Counted from the first letter of the stretch, positions 17,065-25,228 are shown. The stretch: DNA of 64,000 bases from Paenibacillus glycanilyticus NBRC 16618 (GCF_004000805.1 NZ_BILY01000009.1:160543-224542), one strand, 5' to 3'. Translations and numbers: made by a program. Notes: generated from the letters alone by a model not told the origin.

Positions 17065-17205
17065 ATGGCAGGACTAGAAAACCTGTACGATGTAGCGGTG
17101 ATTGGCGGAGGACTGTCGGGTCTTACGGCCGCCGTATATCTGGCTGCAGGCATGGCAAGCGCTAAGAAAGCTGCTTTGGAGGTGATGAGCGATGAAAGGG
17201 GTTAA
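17065..17205 (+). pseudogene. FAD/NAD(P)-dependent oxidoreductase reduced to its two ends
   Basis: A 46-residue frame with a strong G-rich ribosome site. Residues 7-24 (LYDVAVIGGGLSGLTAAV) are the dinucleotide-binding start of an FAD flavoprotein. After YLAAG the frame jumps to GMASAKKAALEVMSDERG, which resembles the C-terminal helix of such enzymes. An in-frame internal deletion of several hundred codons is the simplest explanation. Its end overlaps the EamA start (17192) by 14 bp, so the stub may persist because it keeps translation coupling. Confidence 0.65.
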
Positions 17206-18103
17206 ACTGGCCTACTTGCTGGCCGTCGTCAATGCCGTCGTAATTGGGATGTCGTTCCTAGTCGTCAAAAAGTCGCTTGACTACGCAAGCCCATTCGATA
17301 CGTTGACTTTTCGCTTCGCCGCAGCGTTCGCCATCCTATCCATCATGGCAGCATCCGGCTTGTTCAAGTTGAACTACCGCGGCAAACCGCTATACAAATT
17401 GCTGATGTTGTCCAGTATGTATCCTCTCGGTTTTTTCACCTTGCAAACGTACGGACTGCAGTACACAACTTCCGCGGAGGGAGGAATTATTAATGCGCTT
17501 TCGCCTCTCGCGACGATGGTGCTCGCCTCCGTATTTTTGAAAGAAGCGACGTCCCGGCCGCAGAAGCTTTCCCTTATCCTGTCCGTGTCAGGCGTCGCCT
17601 TTATATTCATCATGAAGGGCAACGGAATCGGCTTCTCCAATATGAAGGGCGTGCTTCTGTTGCTGCTGGCTTGCGCGGCTCTCGCCGGATACAGCGTGCT
17701 TGCCCGTTCCGTGTCGAAATCTTTCAGCCCGGTGGAGATCAGTTATTTCATGGTAGGAACGGGATTTGCCGCATCGCTGGTATTCTCCCTTGCTTTCCAT
17801 ATATCAGACGGAACGCTGAGCAGACTCACGGCACCGCTTGCGAGCATGACATTCATGATGCTGATTCTTTGCCTCGGAGCGGTTCAAGTCGCCACGGCGC
17901 TGATGGGAAACTACATCCTGTCTCGAATCGAAGCCTCGCGAATGGGAGTATTCATCAACTTGTCGACGGTTGTCTCCATTGCTGCCGGCGCTGGGGTCCT
18001 CGGTGAACCTGTTGCCTGGTATCATTTTATCGGTTCAGCACTTATTGTTGCCGGAGTTATTGGAATGAATCTGCGCATACGGAAGGAAGGACTGGCCTTA
18101 TGA
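17192..18103 (+). CDS. EamA/DMT-family transporter
   Basis: A 303-residue membrane protein with ten hydrophobic segments in two EamA repeats (about residues 5-140 and 150-293). Each repeat shows the family pattern, such as SFLVVKKSLDYASPFDTLTF and the end-of-repeat LGEPVAWYHFIGSALIVAGV. Members export or import metabolites by exchange with protons. GGAGGTGAT is placed correctly for the ATG. Gene order (TetR, operator, flavoprotein stub, EamA) suggests efflux of a toxic metabolite controlled by the TetR at 16411. The substrate is unknown. Confidence 0.88.
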   Translation: MKGVKLAYLLAVVNAVVIGMSFLVVKKSLDYASPFDTLTFRFAAAFAILSIMAASGLFKLNYRGKPLYKLLMLSSMYPLGFFTLQTYGLQYTTSAEGGIINALSPLATMVLASVFLKEATSRPQKLSLILSVSGVAFIFIMKGNGIGFSNMKGVLLLLLACAALAGYSVLARSVSKSFSPVEISYFMVGTGFAASLVFSLAFHISDGTLSRLTAPLASMTFMMLILCLGAVQVATALMGNYILSRIEASRMGVFINLSTVVSIAAGAGVLGEPVAWYHFIGSALIVAGVIGMNLRIRKEGLAL

Positions 18104-18140
18104 TCAAAGGCTCCGCTATAGCGGAGCCTTTGATCATAAG
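18097..18140. terminator. Perfect 44-bp palindrome, bidirectional terminator
   Basis: The 22 bases from 18097 (CTTATGATCAAAGGCTCCGC..) are mirrored exactly by 18119-18140. The EamA stop codon (18101-18103) is inside the stem. It separates convergent EamA and LysM genes and should act in both directions. Confidence 0.8.
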
Positions 18141-18151
18141 ATTTCGATGAC

Positions 18152-19180
18152 CTAAGCCTTTGGAATTTTCAGCACCATGCCGGCTTTCACATCATCCATA
18201 TTATCAATATGATTGTAATCCGCGATGAACTTTACATATTTGTCGGAGCCGTAATAGATTTTGGAGATGCTGTAGAGCGTCTCACCACTCTTTACGGTAT
18301 GAACGGATGTCTTCAAGGAAGGAATGATGAGGTTGGTGCCAGCTTTCAAGCCTGCATTTTTATCAAGCTTATTTTCTTTCGCGATATAATCCACATATTC
18401 CACCGATTTGTAGAACATTCTGGAAACCTCCGACAGCGTGTCGCCTGCTTGGATTAGATAGGTAGCGGGCAAGTGTATTTTCGAATAGTCTTTAGTTCCT
18501 TGCTGGGCTCCATTAATCGAGCCGTTTGTTGAGGACAAGGCGGGGATCTTAAGATGATCTCCGGCTTTCATATCATTAATAAACAAGATATGGTTATACT
18601 CTGCAAGCAGCGTATAATACTCCTTAGATTGATAAAACTTCTCTGATATCATTCTTAGCGTGTCGCCTTTTTGAACCACATAGGTGGTTGGAAGCTTAAC
18701 CGTTTTAGCGGGGGCTTCCGTTGATTTATTGCCATAATCCTTATTTTCTTGCATAGGTTTTTCTGTCTGTGCAGGCTTAGGCGTCTCCGTTGGCGTATCG
18801 CTTTCACTGACCGGTGTGTTGGATGCAAGAGGAGCAGGTTTCTCTATCAAATCATTGGAAGCAGGCTCTTGTTCGTCTTCACTGTTAACGGTTCCGGCGG
18901 GGCTGGGGTCATCTTCCGATAGCTCGTTTCCGCCATTTCCATTATTAAGGGAATCCGAATCAGCTGGCTTGCTAATACTGCTCTGCCCATTGGCTTGCTC
19001 GGCATTCTCGGCAGCTAGCGGAAGTTTAGAGTCAACTTTATTCGTATATTTCCCATAAATTACTCCGCAAATGCCAATAAGAATGATGACTATCGCCAGA
19101 TAGATGATGAGATTTGTTTGTTTTAAAGATACCAATCTGCCTTTGGAATGTTTGCTGCTGCGTGTTGTTCTCTTATCCAA
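18152..19180 (-). CDS. Membrane-anchored protein with three LysM domains
   Basis: A 342-residue cell-wall-binding protein. A basic N-terminus precedes one membrane segment (about residues 25-47, IIYLAIVIILIGICGVIY). A long Pro/Ser/Glu/Thr-rich wall-spanning linker (55-165) follows, then three LysM peptidoglycan-binding modules at about 166-213, 236-288 and 293-341, each beginning like YVVQKGDTLRMISEKFY. No catalytic domain is present, so it is probably a wall adaptor or sporulation/cell-shape protein. The neighbouring divergent gene is an amidase with SH3 domains, suggesting a shared role at the wall. Confidence 0.88.
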   Translation of the reverse strand: MDKRTTRSSKHSKGRLVSLKQTNLIIYLAIVIILIGICGVIYGKYTNKVDSKLPLAAENAEQANGQSSISKPADSDSLNNGNGGNELSEDDPSPAGTVNSEDEQEPASNDLIEKPAPLASNTPVSESDTPTETPKPAQTEKPMQENKDYGNKSTEAPAKTVKLPTTYVVQKGDTLRMISEKFYQSKEYYTLLAEYNHILFINDMKAGDHLKIPALSSTNGSINGAQQGTKDYSKIHLPATYLIQAGDTLSEVSRMFYKSVEYVDYIAKENKLDKNAGLKAGTNLIIPSLKTSVHTVKSGETLYSISKIYYGSDKYVKFIADYNHIDNMDDVKAGMVLKIPKA

Positions 19181-19435
19181 AACGTAATCTTCTCCTTTAT
19201 TACAAATTTAAACCTATTCTATCGGACTTATTAACCTCTGTGGAATGGGCCTTAATAGCCAATTCATTCTCAACGAGCATGTACACCGATTGAAGAGTAA
19301 TCCTATTTAGAAAATCTAGTTCTTTGGTGGCGTATGAGAATGCGGGTTAATATAGGTCTGCACGAATCTAGTAAATTCAGGTATAATAGTAAGCCTACAT
19401 AACCTAAGAATATTAAAGGAGACTTATAGGCTTAT

Positions 19436-20539
19436 ATGAAAAAAATTGTATACCTGACAATTTTGATCTGTGGGTTGATTAGTATTTCCGGTTATATGCC
19501 AAACCGGGCGGAAGCAAGCGGTAGTTATACGGCCAAGGTATACACCGACTCCTTGAATGTCCGGAGCGAGCCATCGGGTGATTCGTTGATTGTAGGCGGT
19601 TTGAAGAATGGCGATATTGTCACCGTTTCAGCGGAAGAGTACGGCTGGCTGCGCATCAAGTCGAACCGCGTCTCCGGTTGGGTGGCAGGACATTATTTGA
19701 AGAAAGTCAATGCCGTTACGGCACCAGCGACAGATCAAGATGACAGCGTGAAGAAGAGCTCTGCAGCCGCACGTGCGACTGTGCTGGCCGATGGGCTTCG
19801 GCTCAGGGCAGGCGCCGGATTAGATCATGAAATTCTAGGATATCTAACAAAAGGTGAGACTGTTACGATAATAGACAACCGGGAAGGATGGGCTCGGGTC
19901 AAGACTCTGGATAAGCAACTCGGCTGGGTATCGGATCGTTATATCGCGAAAGGCGAAACACAAACGGCGGCGGTTGCATCGGGAAAATCGAAGAGCCTCA
20001 AGGGGAAAGTAATCGTAATCGACCCCGGTCACGGCGGAGACGATCCCGGAATGATCGGAACTACATATGAAACGATTGAGAAAAAGCTTAATTTGAGCAC
20101 TTCCTTCTACCTAGAGAACGAGCTTCGCAGCCGCGGAGCGCGCGTCCTCATGACAAGAACGAAGAATGAGGAGAAGCCCGGGCTTTCCGATAGGGTCAGG
20201 ATAAGCGAATCCGCCGGTGCGGACGCATTCGTCAGCATCCATTATAATTCTTCGGAGAAAAACACGTCCGGCATACTTACCTTCTATTATTCGAATACAA
20301 AAGATCGGCCGTTGGCCCGTGCCATAGAAAACAGGCTTGCGGATGGTATCGGCTTGAAGAGCAACGGGATATCATACGGCAATCTTCACGTTTTGCGGGA
20401 AAATGATACGGTATCCACACTCGTAGAGCTCGGCTTCTTGTCCAACGCATATGATGAATCCATCGTCCGCGGCTCCGACTATCAGAAAATAGCAGCCAAA
20501 GCAATTGCGAAGGGGCTTGAGGATTACTTCAGCAGGTAA
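19436..20539 (+). CDS. N-acetylmuramoyl-L-alanine amidase with two SH3b domains
   Basis: A 367-residue secreted peptidoglycan hydrolase cleaving the bond between N-acetylmuramic acid and L-alanine. Signal peptide at residues 1-27 (ending AEA); SH3b domains at about 30-88 and 108-170 (SLNVRSEPSGDS and GLRLRAGAGLDH); Amidase_3 domain at about 190-365. Zinc and catalytic residues are visible in IDPGHGG, YETIEKKLNL, SIHYNSS and TLVELGFLSN. AAGGAGA lies upstream and a TATAAT at 19382-19387 could be the -10 element. The closest functional analogues are CwlC/LytC-type amidases. Confidence 0.92.
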   Translation: MKKIVYLTILICGLISISGYMPNRAEASGSYTAKVYTDSLNVRSEPSGDSLIVGGLKNGDIVTVSAEEYGWLRIKSNRVSGWVAGHYLKKVNAVTAPATDQDDSVKKSSAAARATVLADGLRLRAGAGLDHEILGYLTKGETVTIIDNREGWARVKTLDKQLGWVSDRYIAKGETQTAAVASGKSKSLKGKVIVIDPGHGGDDPGMIGTTYETIEKKLNLSTSFYLENELRSRGARVLMTRTKNEEKPGLSDRVRISESAGADAFVSIHYNSSEKNTSGILTFYYSNTKDRPLARAIENRLADGIGLKSNGISYGNLHVLRENDTVSTLVELGFLSNAYDESIVRGSDYQKIAAKAIAKGLEDYFSR

Positions 20540-20624
20540 CTGAGTGGTTCGTACTCCTCGTTCCTGCAGCCTGGTTTATTTTCCACTTATGTATGTACAG
20601 AAATCATACCAAACTTCGTTAATC

Positions 20625-20691
20625 CCCCTACAAAACGGTGGCCTTCATACAAGGCTGCCGTTTTTTGAAATAAAGGGCAGTTTAACGCAAC
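20625..20691 (+). repeat. Dispersed hairpin repeat, copy
   Basis: Hairpin AAAACGGTGGCCTT..AAGGCTGCCGTTTTTT and tail GGCAGTTTAACGCAAC (20676-20691), identical in 16 bases to 5291-5306. It may also terminate the amidase transcript. Confidence 0.65.
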
Positions 20692-20756
20692 TATCCAAGT
20701 ATTGGAAGCGTAAAATGTGTCGTATAGTTTTTCTGAGAAAGAAGAGGGGGAAGGAA

Positions 20757-20785
20757 CCTCCCTTCGGGAAGATCGTTAAGGGAGG
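20757..20785 (+). promoter_or_regulatory. Hairpin sequestering the sigma-factor ribosome-binding site
   Basis: CCTCCCTT (20757-20764) is perfectly complementary to AAGGGAGG (20778-20785), which is the Shine-Dalgarno sequence of the gene starting at 20791. The loop is 13 bases. No T-run follows, so a translational switch fits better than a terminator. Confidence 0.6.
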
Positions 20786-20790
20786 CCGAG

Positions 20791-21747
20791 ATGAACGAAA
20801 CCGTATTTGACGAACCATTATTTGCAAGCCTGAGGCCGGGCTTAACCTCGTTCTGTTACCGAATGTTAGGCTCCATGGACGATGCGGATGATGCCGTACA
20901 GGAGACGAGTATTCGGGTCTGGCAGAGCTGGAGCACGTTCAGACAGGATTCCTCATTCAAAACTTGGGTCTATCGGATTGCCTCCAACCTGTGCTTGGAC
21001 AAGCTGAGACAATCCAAACGCCGCGCGCTTCCCGTTGACCTGTTCGATCCGGCCGTCTCCATCGTCGAGCCGCGCGAAACGCTGCCGGACTCTGCCTGGA
21101 TCTGGCCGTCTTCCGACTTTGGGGGCAATCCGGAAGATCTGCTCCTCCGCAGGGATACTCTTCAACTGTGCTTCATCGCTCTCCTGCAGACCTTGCCTCC
21201 GCGACAGCGCGCGGTACTCATTTTGAAGGATGTATTTGAATGGTCCTCCAAGCAGATCGCGGAAACGTTGGCGATGTCGCCGGCAGCGGTGAACAGCGCC
21301 TTGCAAAGAGCCCAAGAGACGATGGACCGGGCGCAGCTTCGCTCGGATGAGCTCAGCAGCATGGACGTTCAACCGGAGCAGCAGCTGCTGTCCCGATATG
21401 TGGAAGCCTTCGAGCAATTCGATATTGCTGCGCTCGTCGCGTTGTTTCACGAGGAAGGATGCATGTCGATGCCGCCCTTCGAGATGTGGATCCGCGGCAA
21501 GGAAGATTTGTCCGCCTTCTATTCGCTTACTCGTTGGCATTGCGAAGGTTCGCGATTTGTGCCTATTACGGTGAATGGCGGTTACCCGGCGTTGGCCCAG
21601 TATATGCCGGACAAAGAGGGCCCTGGCTTGATACCCTGGGGCATCCACGTCATCGAAACCAAAGAAAATCAAATCCTGCATGTTCAAAACTTCATTCATA
21701 CGCCATTATTTTCACGATTTGGGCTGCCTGAGCGAATTGACCGATGA
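20791..21747 (+). CDS. ECF-type sigma-70 factor with SnoaL-like C-terminal domain (SigX5 type)
   Basis: A 318-residue sigma factor, longer than ordinary ECF factors (about 180). Region 2 covers about residues 10-78 (YRMLGSMDDADDAVQETSIR); region 4 about 120-185 (LPPRQRAVLILKDVFEWSSK, then NSALQRAQ). Residues 200-318 match the SnoaL/NTF2-like tail of the TIGR02960/ECF56-like group, thought to act as an in-cis regulatory domain replacing an anti-sigma factor. The middle linker with DSAWIWPSSDFGGNPED is typical of this group. The GGGAGG ribosome site is locked in a hairpin. The following SRPBCC gene is 76 bp away on the same strand. Confidence 0.88.
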   Translation: MNETVFDEPLFASLRPGLTSFCYRMLGSMDDADDAVQETSIRVWQSWSTFRQDSSFKTWVYRIASNLCLDKLRQSKRRALPVDLFDPAVSIVEPRETLPDSAWIWPSSDFGGNPEDLLLRRDTLQLCFIALLQTLPPRQRAVLILKDVFEWSSKQIAETLAMSPAAVNSALQRAQETMDRAQLRSDELSSMDVQPEQQLLSRYVEAFEQFDIAALVALFHEEGCMSMPPFEMWIRGKEDLSAFYSLTRWHCEGSRFVPITVNGGYPALAQYMPDKEGPGLIPWGIHVIETKENQILHVQNFIHTPLFSRFGLPERIDR

Positions 21748-21823
21748 ATTTCGTCATTGGGTTACGTCTATAGCATTGAGAATCACCAAACAACGAATAT
21801 CATGAGAGAGGTGTCTATTTAAG

Positions 21824-22249
21824 ATGGAAACGAGTCAACCGACGAAAGTAACCGTGCAAGCCGTCATTCAAGCCCCTGTCGAGAAGGTATGGCGCTATTG
21901 GACCGAGCCGGATCACATCACGAAGTGGAATCAAGCATCCCAGGACTGGCATGCGCCGAGAGCCGAAAACGATCTGCGGGTCGGCGGCAAGTTTCTGACA
22001 CGGATGGAAGCGAAGGATGGCAGCATGGGCTTTGATTTTGGCGGCGTCTACGATGTCGTGAATCGGTATGAGGCGATCGGCTACACCATGGAAGATGGAA
22101 GAAGAGTGGATATTGCTTTCGTCGATCAAGGGAATGAAACGAAGGTCATTGAAACGTTCGACGCGGAAAGCTCCAATCCCGTCGAGTTCCAGCAAGCAGG
22201 TTGGGAAGCGATCATGGACAATTTCAAAGCCTATACCGAACAAAACTAA
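21824..22249 (+). CDS. SRPBCC/AHSA1-family protein
   Basis: A 141-residue START-like ligand-binding protein. The opening VTVQAVIQAPVEKVWRYWTE and the middle WHAPRAENDLRVGGKF are the AHSA1-type hallmarks, and the end QAGWEAIMDNFKAYTEQN is the usual terminal helix. Bacterial members bind hydrophobic small molecules; the function is generally unproven. GAGAGGTG precedes the ATG. SRPBCC and VOC proteins often sit beside sigma factors with SnoaL tails, as here. Confidence 0.87.
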   Translation: METSQPTKVTVQAVIQAPVEKVWRYWTEPDHITKWNQASQDWHAPRAENDLRVGGKFLTRMEAKDGSMGFDFGGVYDVVNRYEAIGYTMEDGRRVDIAFVDQGNETKVIETFDAESSNPVEFQQAGWEAIMDNFKAYTEQN

Positions 22250-22328
22250 TCATCAAGAAGAAAACGCCGGGGAAGATGCCCGGCGTCTTTCTTTTAGAAC
22301 CCTGGTACGAGCGTGCTCTCCGTTAGCC

Positions 22329-22745
22329 TTAACCTTGTGCCGCATCCATGTTCATGCAGTTGATGGCCCACAGATGACCGTCCAAGTCCACGAAGCCCCA
22401 ATGATACATGGACCCATGATATTCAGGTTCAGCGTGCAATTTCCCGCCCAAGGAGACTGCGGTATTTACGATTTCATCGACTTTTTCGCGGCTCTCGAAA
22501 GCCAATGCGATCGTCATCTGCGCATACTTGCTCGTATCGACGGACTGCTTCTCCGTTAGCGTATTAAAGAATGCTTGATTGATCAGCATGACCTGCAGGT
22601 TGTCGCCGATTACGATGGCTACCGAATTCTCGTTATCGGGGAATTGCGGGTTGAGTTCGAATCCGAGTCCGGTGAAGAACGTTTTCGATTGTTCAACGTT
22701 CTTTACAGGCAGGTTAAAGCTCGTGAATGCGGACGTTAATGCCAT
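22329..22745 (-). CDS. VOC-family protein (glyoxalase/bleomycin-resistance fold)
   Basis: A 138-residue vicinal-oxygen-chelate protein of two beta-alpha-beta-beta-beta modules: NLPVKNVEQSKTFFTGLGFE at the start, and YHGSMYHWGFVDLDGHLWAI near the end. The subgroup resembles the uncharacterised YdeP/PhnB-like VOC proteins. Start ATG at 22745 with GAGGTG eight bases upstream; an alternative TTG six bases earlier is less well placed. It is convergent with the SRPBCC gene. Function unknown; not evidence of drug resistance by itself. Confidence 0.85.
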   Translation of the reverse strand: MALTSAFTSFNLPVKNVEQSKTFFTGLGFELNPQFPDNENSVAIVIGDNLQVMLINQAFFNTLTEKQSVDTSKYAQMTIALAFESREKVDEIVNTAVSLGGKLHAEPEYHGSMYHWGFVDLDGHLWAINCMNMDAAQG

Positions 22746-22854
22746 TTTCAAAACACCTCTTCGTCAAATTGGTTTGTGTTCATTTAAGCCTTCGTTTATA
22801 TAGACGACAGCCGATCCGGGAATTCATCGGTCTCATGGATAAGGAAGTGTAATC

Positions 22855-23172
22855 ATGTTCAAGTTTATGCCAAAAATTTTCAGTGTTGTAATTCTGGTTG
22901 GAATGCTTGCATCTTGCGGTACCACTAGCACGACCGTTGGGTTAATTAAAGTTGTTGATAAAGAGCAACCAGAGAGGGACTCATACTGGATTAAAGTCGA
23001 AGATTTAGGTAATCATCCCGAGGAAGTCCGGCTTAAAGTGAATAATGAAAATACATGGAATCTGATATTAATAGGTGAGCTTTACGCTGTATCATACGAT
23101 TTTAAAACAAAAGACGAGAACAAACACACCGGGAAGCTAACATCAATAAGACTGGCTGCTCAGCCTAAATGA
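22855..23172 (+). CDS. Small putative lipoprotein
   Basis: A 105-residue exported protein. Residues 1-20 form a lipoprotein signal ending in LASC, followed by GTTSTTVGLI. The remaining 80 residues are predicted beta-rich (YWIKVEDLGNHPEEVRLKVN, and TWNLILIGELYAVSYDF), like a small OB- or DUF-type extracellular domain. I do not recognise the family. GGAAGTG precedes the ATG. It converges on the SDR gene with 13 bp between the stops. Confidence 0.75.
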   Translation: MFKFMPKIFSVVILVGMLASCGTTSTTVGLIKVVDKEQPERDSYWIKVEDLGNHPEEVRLKVNNENTWNLILIGELYAVSYDFKTKDENKHTGKLTSIRLAAQPK

Positions 23173-23185
23173 TTAGATACAATAG

Positions 23186-24037
23186 CTAAGACACGAGAAA
23201 TTCGTATTCGTAAATCGCTTGAATCCTTTCCAGAACGTTCCGCGCCTGGTCTTTAAACTTTAATTCCGCAACCCGTCCTTTCAGCAAAAACACGCCGCTC
23301 TCATGATGGTGTTCCCCGAGAGCACCTTCGTACAGCTTATTGGCGCCGAGGGTAGGAGGCGAGAAAAATAGCTTCATCAATACTTCAACCACAACGGGCA
23401 GTCCGGATTGTTTCCCTTTTCTTATCGTATTGTTGCCACCCGGGTCAACGCTGCGGATCTTGATGTCGTCCTTGGCGAGCTGCGATGCCACGGCCTCAGT
23501 CCATAGCGAAAGAGCTAGCTTCGAGGTCGCGTAAGGACCAAGCAGCTTGCGAAAGGTTTTGGGATGCTCCAGGACTTCGATCGAAAATTGTTTTGTAAAT
23601 TTAAGAGCGGAGGATGAGGTATTGATTACCGTTTTTAAACGGCTATTTTTCAGGAGTTCCTTCAATTCCATCAGAATAATATAAGGAACGACCGTCATCA
23701 ACTCATAATGCTTCTCGCGCCCTTGTTTCGAATAGCTCAGCTCGGGAAAGGATCCTCCGGCGTTATTGAATAAAATATCGATCCGCCGCTCCTTGCTTTT
23801 AATCTCTTCCAAAGTAAGTCTCAAGCTTGCGAAGTCGGCAAGATCATCCGTTTTATAAATACGAAGCGCTCCGTTCTTGACCGCATTGTGGATGCTCATA
23901 TCGTCGGCAGGAAAGTCAGAACGGTTTACAGCAACCACATGCCAGTTCTCCGACAGTAATTTCCGTGTGAGCTCCAACCCGATCCCGGCGCTTGCGCCTG
24001 TAATCAATGCGATATGTTCATGCTGGTGCTTGTTCAT
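23186..24037 (-). CDS. Short-chain dehydrogenase/reductase (SDR)
   Basis: A 283-residue SDR with TGASAGIG (residues 13-20), the NNAG motif (IDILFNNAGG), the Ser in INTSSSAL and the catalytic YATSK. The start ATG at 24037 follows AAAGGAGATG; upstream in-frame starts lack a site. It diverges from a MerR regulator, and its promoter has the MerR 19-bp spacer with the same core operator as the merR promoter. The insert between NNAG and the catalytic Ser is slightly longer than classical. Likely induced by the MerR effector; substrate unknown. Confidence 0.88.
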   Translation of the reverse strand: MNKHQHEHIALITGASAGIGLELTRKLLSENWHVVAVNRSDFPADDMSIHNAVKNGALRIYKTDDLADFASLRLTLEEIKSKERRIDILFNNAGGSFPELSYSKQGREKHYELMTVVPYIILMELKELLKNSRLKTVINTSSSALKFTKQFSIEVLEHPKTFRKLLGPYATSKLALSLWTEAVASQLAKDDIKIRSVDPGGNNTIRKGKQSGLPVVVEVLMKLFFSPPTLGANKLYEGALGEHHHESGVFLLKGRVAELKFKDQARNVLERIQAIYEYEFLVS

Positions 24038-24082
24038 TGTGCATCTCCTTTTTATATCGGGATATTTGATTCGATAGCGCAA

Positions 24083-24113
24083 ATTCTATAACTTGAAGTC
24101 GACTCCAAGTCAA
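24083..24113 (-). promoter_or_regulatory. MerR-type promoter of the SDR gene
   Basis: Minus strand TTGACT (24113-24108), a 19-bp spacer and TAGAAT (24088-24083). The spacer holds the dyad CTTGGAGTCGACTTCAAG, a classic MerR-family operator shape. Confidence 0.75.
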
Positions 24114-24149
24114 GATGCGAATATAATGTTTTTTCCAAGGATAATTGGT

Positions 24150-24180
24150 TTGACTTGGAGCGAGCCTCAAGATGTATAAT
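24150..24180 (+). promoter_or_regulatory. MerR-type promoter of the merR gene
   Basis: TTGACT (24150-24155), a 19-bp spacer and TATAAT (24175-24180). The spacer holds CTTGGAG-CGAGC-CTCAAG, a near copy of the operator in the divergent SDR promoter, so both directions should respond together. Confidence 0.75.
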
Positions 24181-24215
24181 GTACAAAAATTAATCAATTT
24201 TGGGGAGGGAACGGG

Positions 24216-24704
24216 ATGAAGGAAGAGCAACGTTTTACGATAAAACAAACCGCCGAGCAAACGGGAATTACTGAGGATACAATCCGTTATTACGAAAAGA
24301 TCGCGCTGCTGCCTCGCGCAGAGCGGAAGGATAACGGGCACCGCATCTACCGGCAGGAGGACATCGATACGATCCGGCTGATAGCATGCCTGAAAAAAAC
24401 GGGGATGCCGTTAGAGGAAATTCGGCCTTTCTTGGAAGTCTCAGTTGATACTGATCCCGCGGAATATCCCGAGCTTGTGGAACTCCTAAGAAGTCATCGT
24501 GAAAATATTGTCAGCCAGATTACTTCACTGCAGCAAGTTGTAGATTTTATCGATATGAAGCTGGATGAAGGGAAATATAGACGGGATTGTTCGGATGAAG
24601 AGAACGTATGGGTTGAACCGAAATCAAAGCCTGTTTCACCCGGCGAGATGAGGTATTTTTCCGTATCGGCCAAAACGGGCAAGTCACAGGCCTCCGCCAA
24701 ATAA
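24216..24704 (+). CDS. MerR-family transcriptional regulator
   Basis: A 162-residue MerR protein: helix-turn-helix FTIKQTAEQTGITEDTIRYY with the second-wing sequence RAERKDNGHRIYRQEDIDTI, followed by the dimerisation helix to about residue 120. GGGAGGG lies upstream of the ATG. The divergent SDR and the paired 19-bp-spacer promoters identify its targets. It lacks the C-terminal cysteine pair of metal-sensing members, so an organic effector is likelier. Confidence 0.9.
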   Translation: MKEEQRFTIKQTAEQTGITEDTIRYYEKIALLPRAERKDNGHRIYRQEDIDTIRLIACLKKTGMPLEEIRPFLEVSVDTDPAEYPELVELLRSHRENIVSQITSLQQVVDFIDMKLDEGKYRRDCSDEENVWVEPKSKPVSPGEMRYFSVSAKTGKSQASAK

Positions 24705-24752
24705 GCTCGTCATAACAGGAACGGCTGCTTCTCACGTAGACAACTTTAGTCC

Positions 24753-24835
24753 ATTGAGTTAACGGAGGAATTATAGATCAGTACGAAACCAGGCTGCCGA
24801 TCATAGGATCAGTAGCCATTTTTATTAAGAAGGAG
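24753..24835 (+). repeat. Dispersed hairpin repeat, copy (degenerate)
   Basis: Head CATTGAGTTAACGGAGG, hairpin GGCTGCCGATCAT..GGATCAGTAGCC followed by ATTTTTATTAAG. Its end overlaps the AAGGAGG ribosome site of the broken lipoprotein gene. Confidence 0.5.
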
Positions 24836-24844
24836 GTTTTATTT

Positions 24845-25155
24845 CTGAAGGTTTTTATCCTAATTATTCTTTTACTCATACTTATTACAACGGTTGGATG
24901 TCAAAGTGAAACTGAGGTAGTACCGAAGGCTAGTATGTTCAGTATTAAAGTACATACTTCTAGCCATTTACAAGCTAATCAGGTGTTTGCTGTTAATATG
25001 ATGAAGGGGAGCATGTTTTCCCGAAGTATAACGAGCTTTCGTTACAGGAAGGAAGGTATGAAATCATTTCAAAGGCGAAATTCAGAATTAAAAAAGAGGG
25101 GAAAGACTTTGAATTTGAAATTGAATCAAAACCTTTCAAAATCGATGTTTATTAA
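24845..25155 (+). pseudogene. Lipoprotein gene with a single-base frameshift
   Basis: An AAGGAGG (24830-24836) precedes a CTG-started frame with a lipoprotein signal (ILIILLLILITTVGC). The frame continues to about 24995. From there the coherent protein continues one frame over, DEGEHVFPKYNELSLQEGRY and onwards through KFRIKKEGKDFEFEIESKPF to a TAA at 25153-25155. One missing base near 24993-24998 would restore a protein of about 102 residues. The rare CTG start is a second oddity; ATT or a lost TTG are alternatives. Confidence 0.65.
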
Positions 25156-25228
25156 GCTTGTTGGACGCTGGAAGAAACACTGCTTCTATGGACCGGCTTA
25201 TTAAGAGCTCTTAAATATCTTATTAGTC

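Noticed and set aside
20953..21699. A 248-codon open frame antisense to the sigma-factor gene
   Set aside because: The sigma factor has unmistakable regions 2 and 4 and a ribosome site; the antisense frame has neither motif nor start signals.
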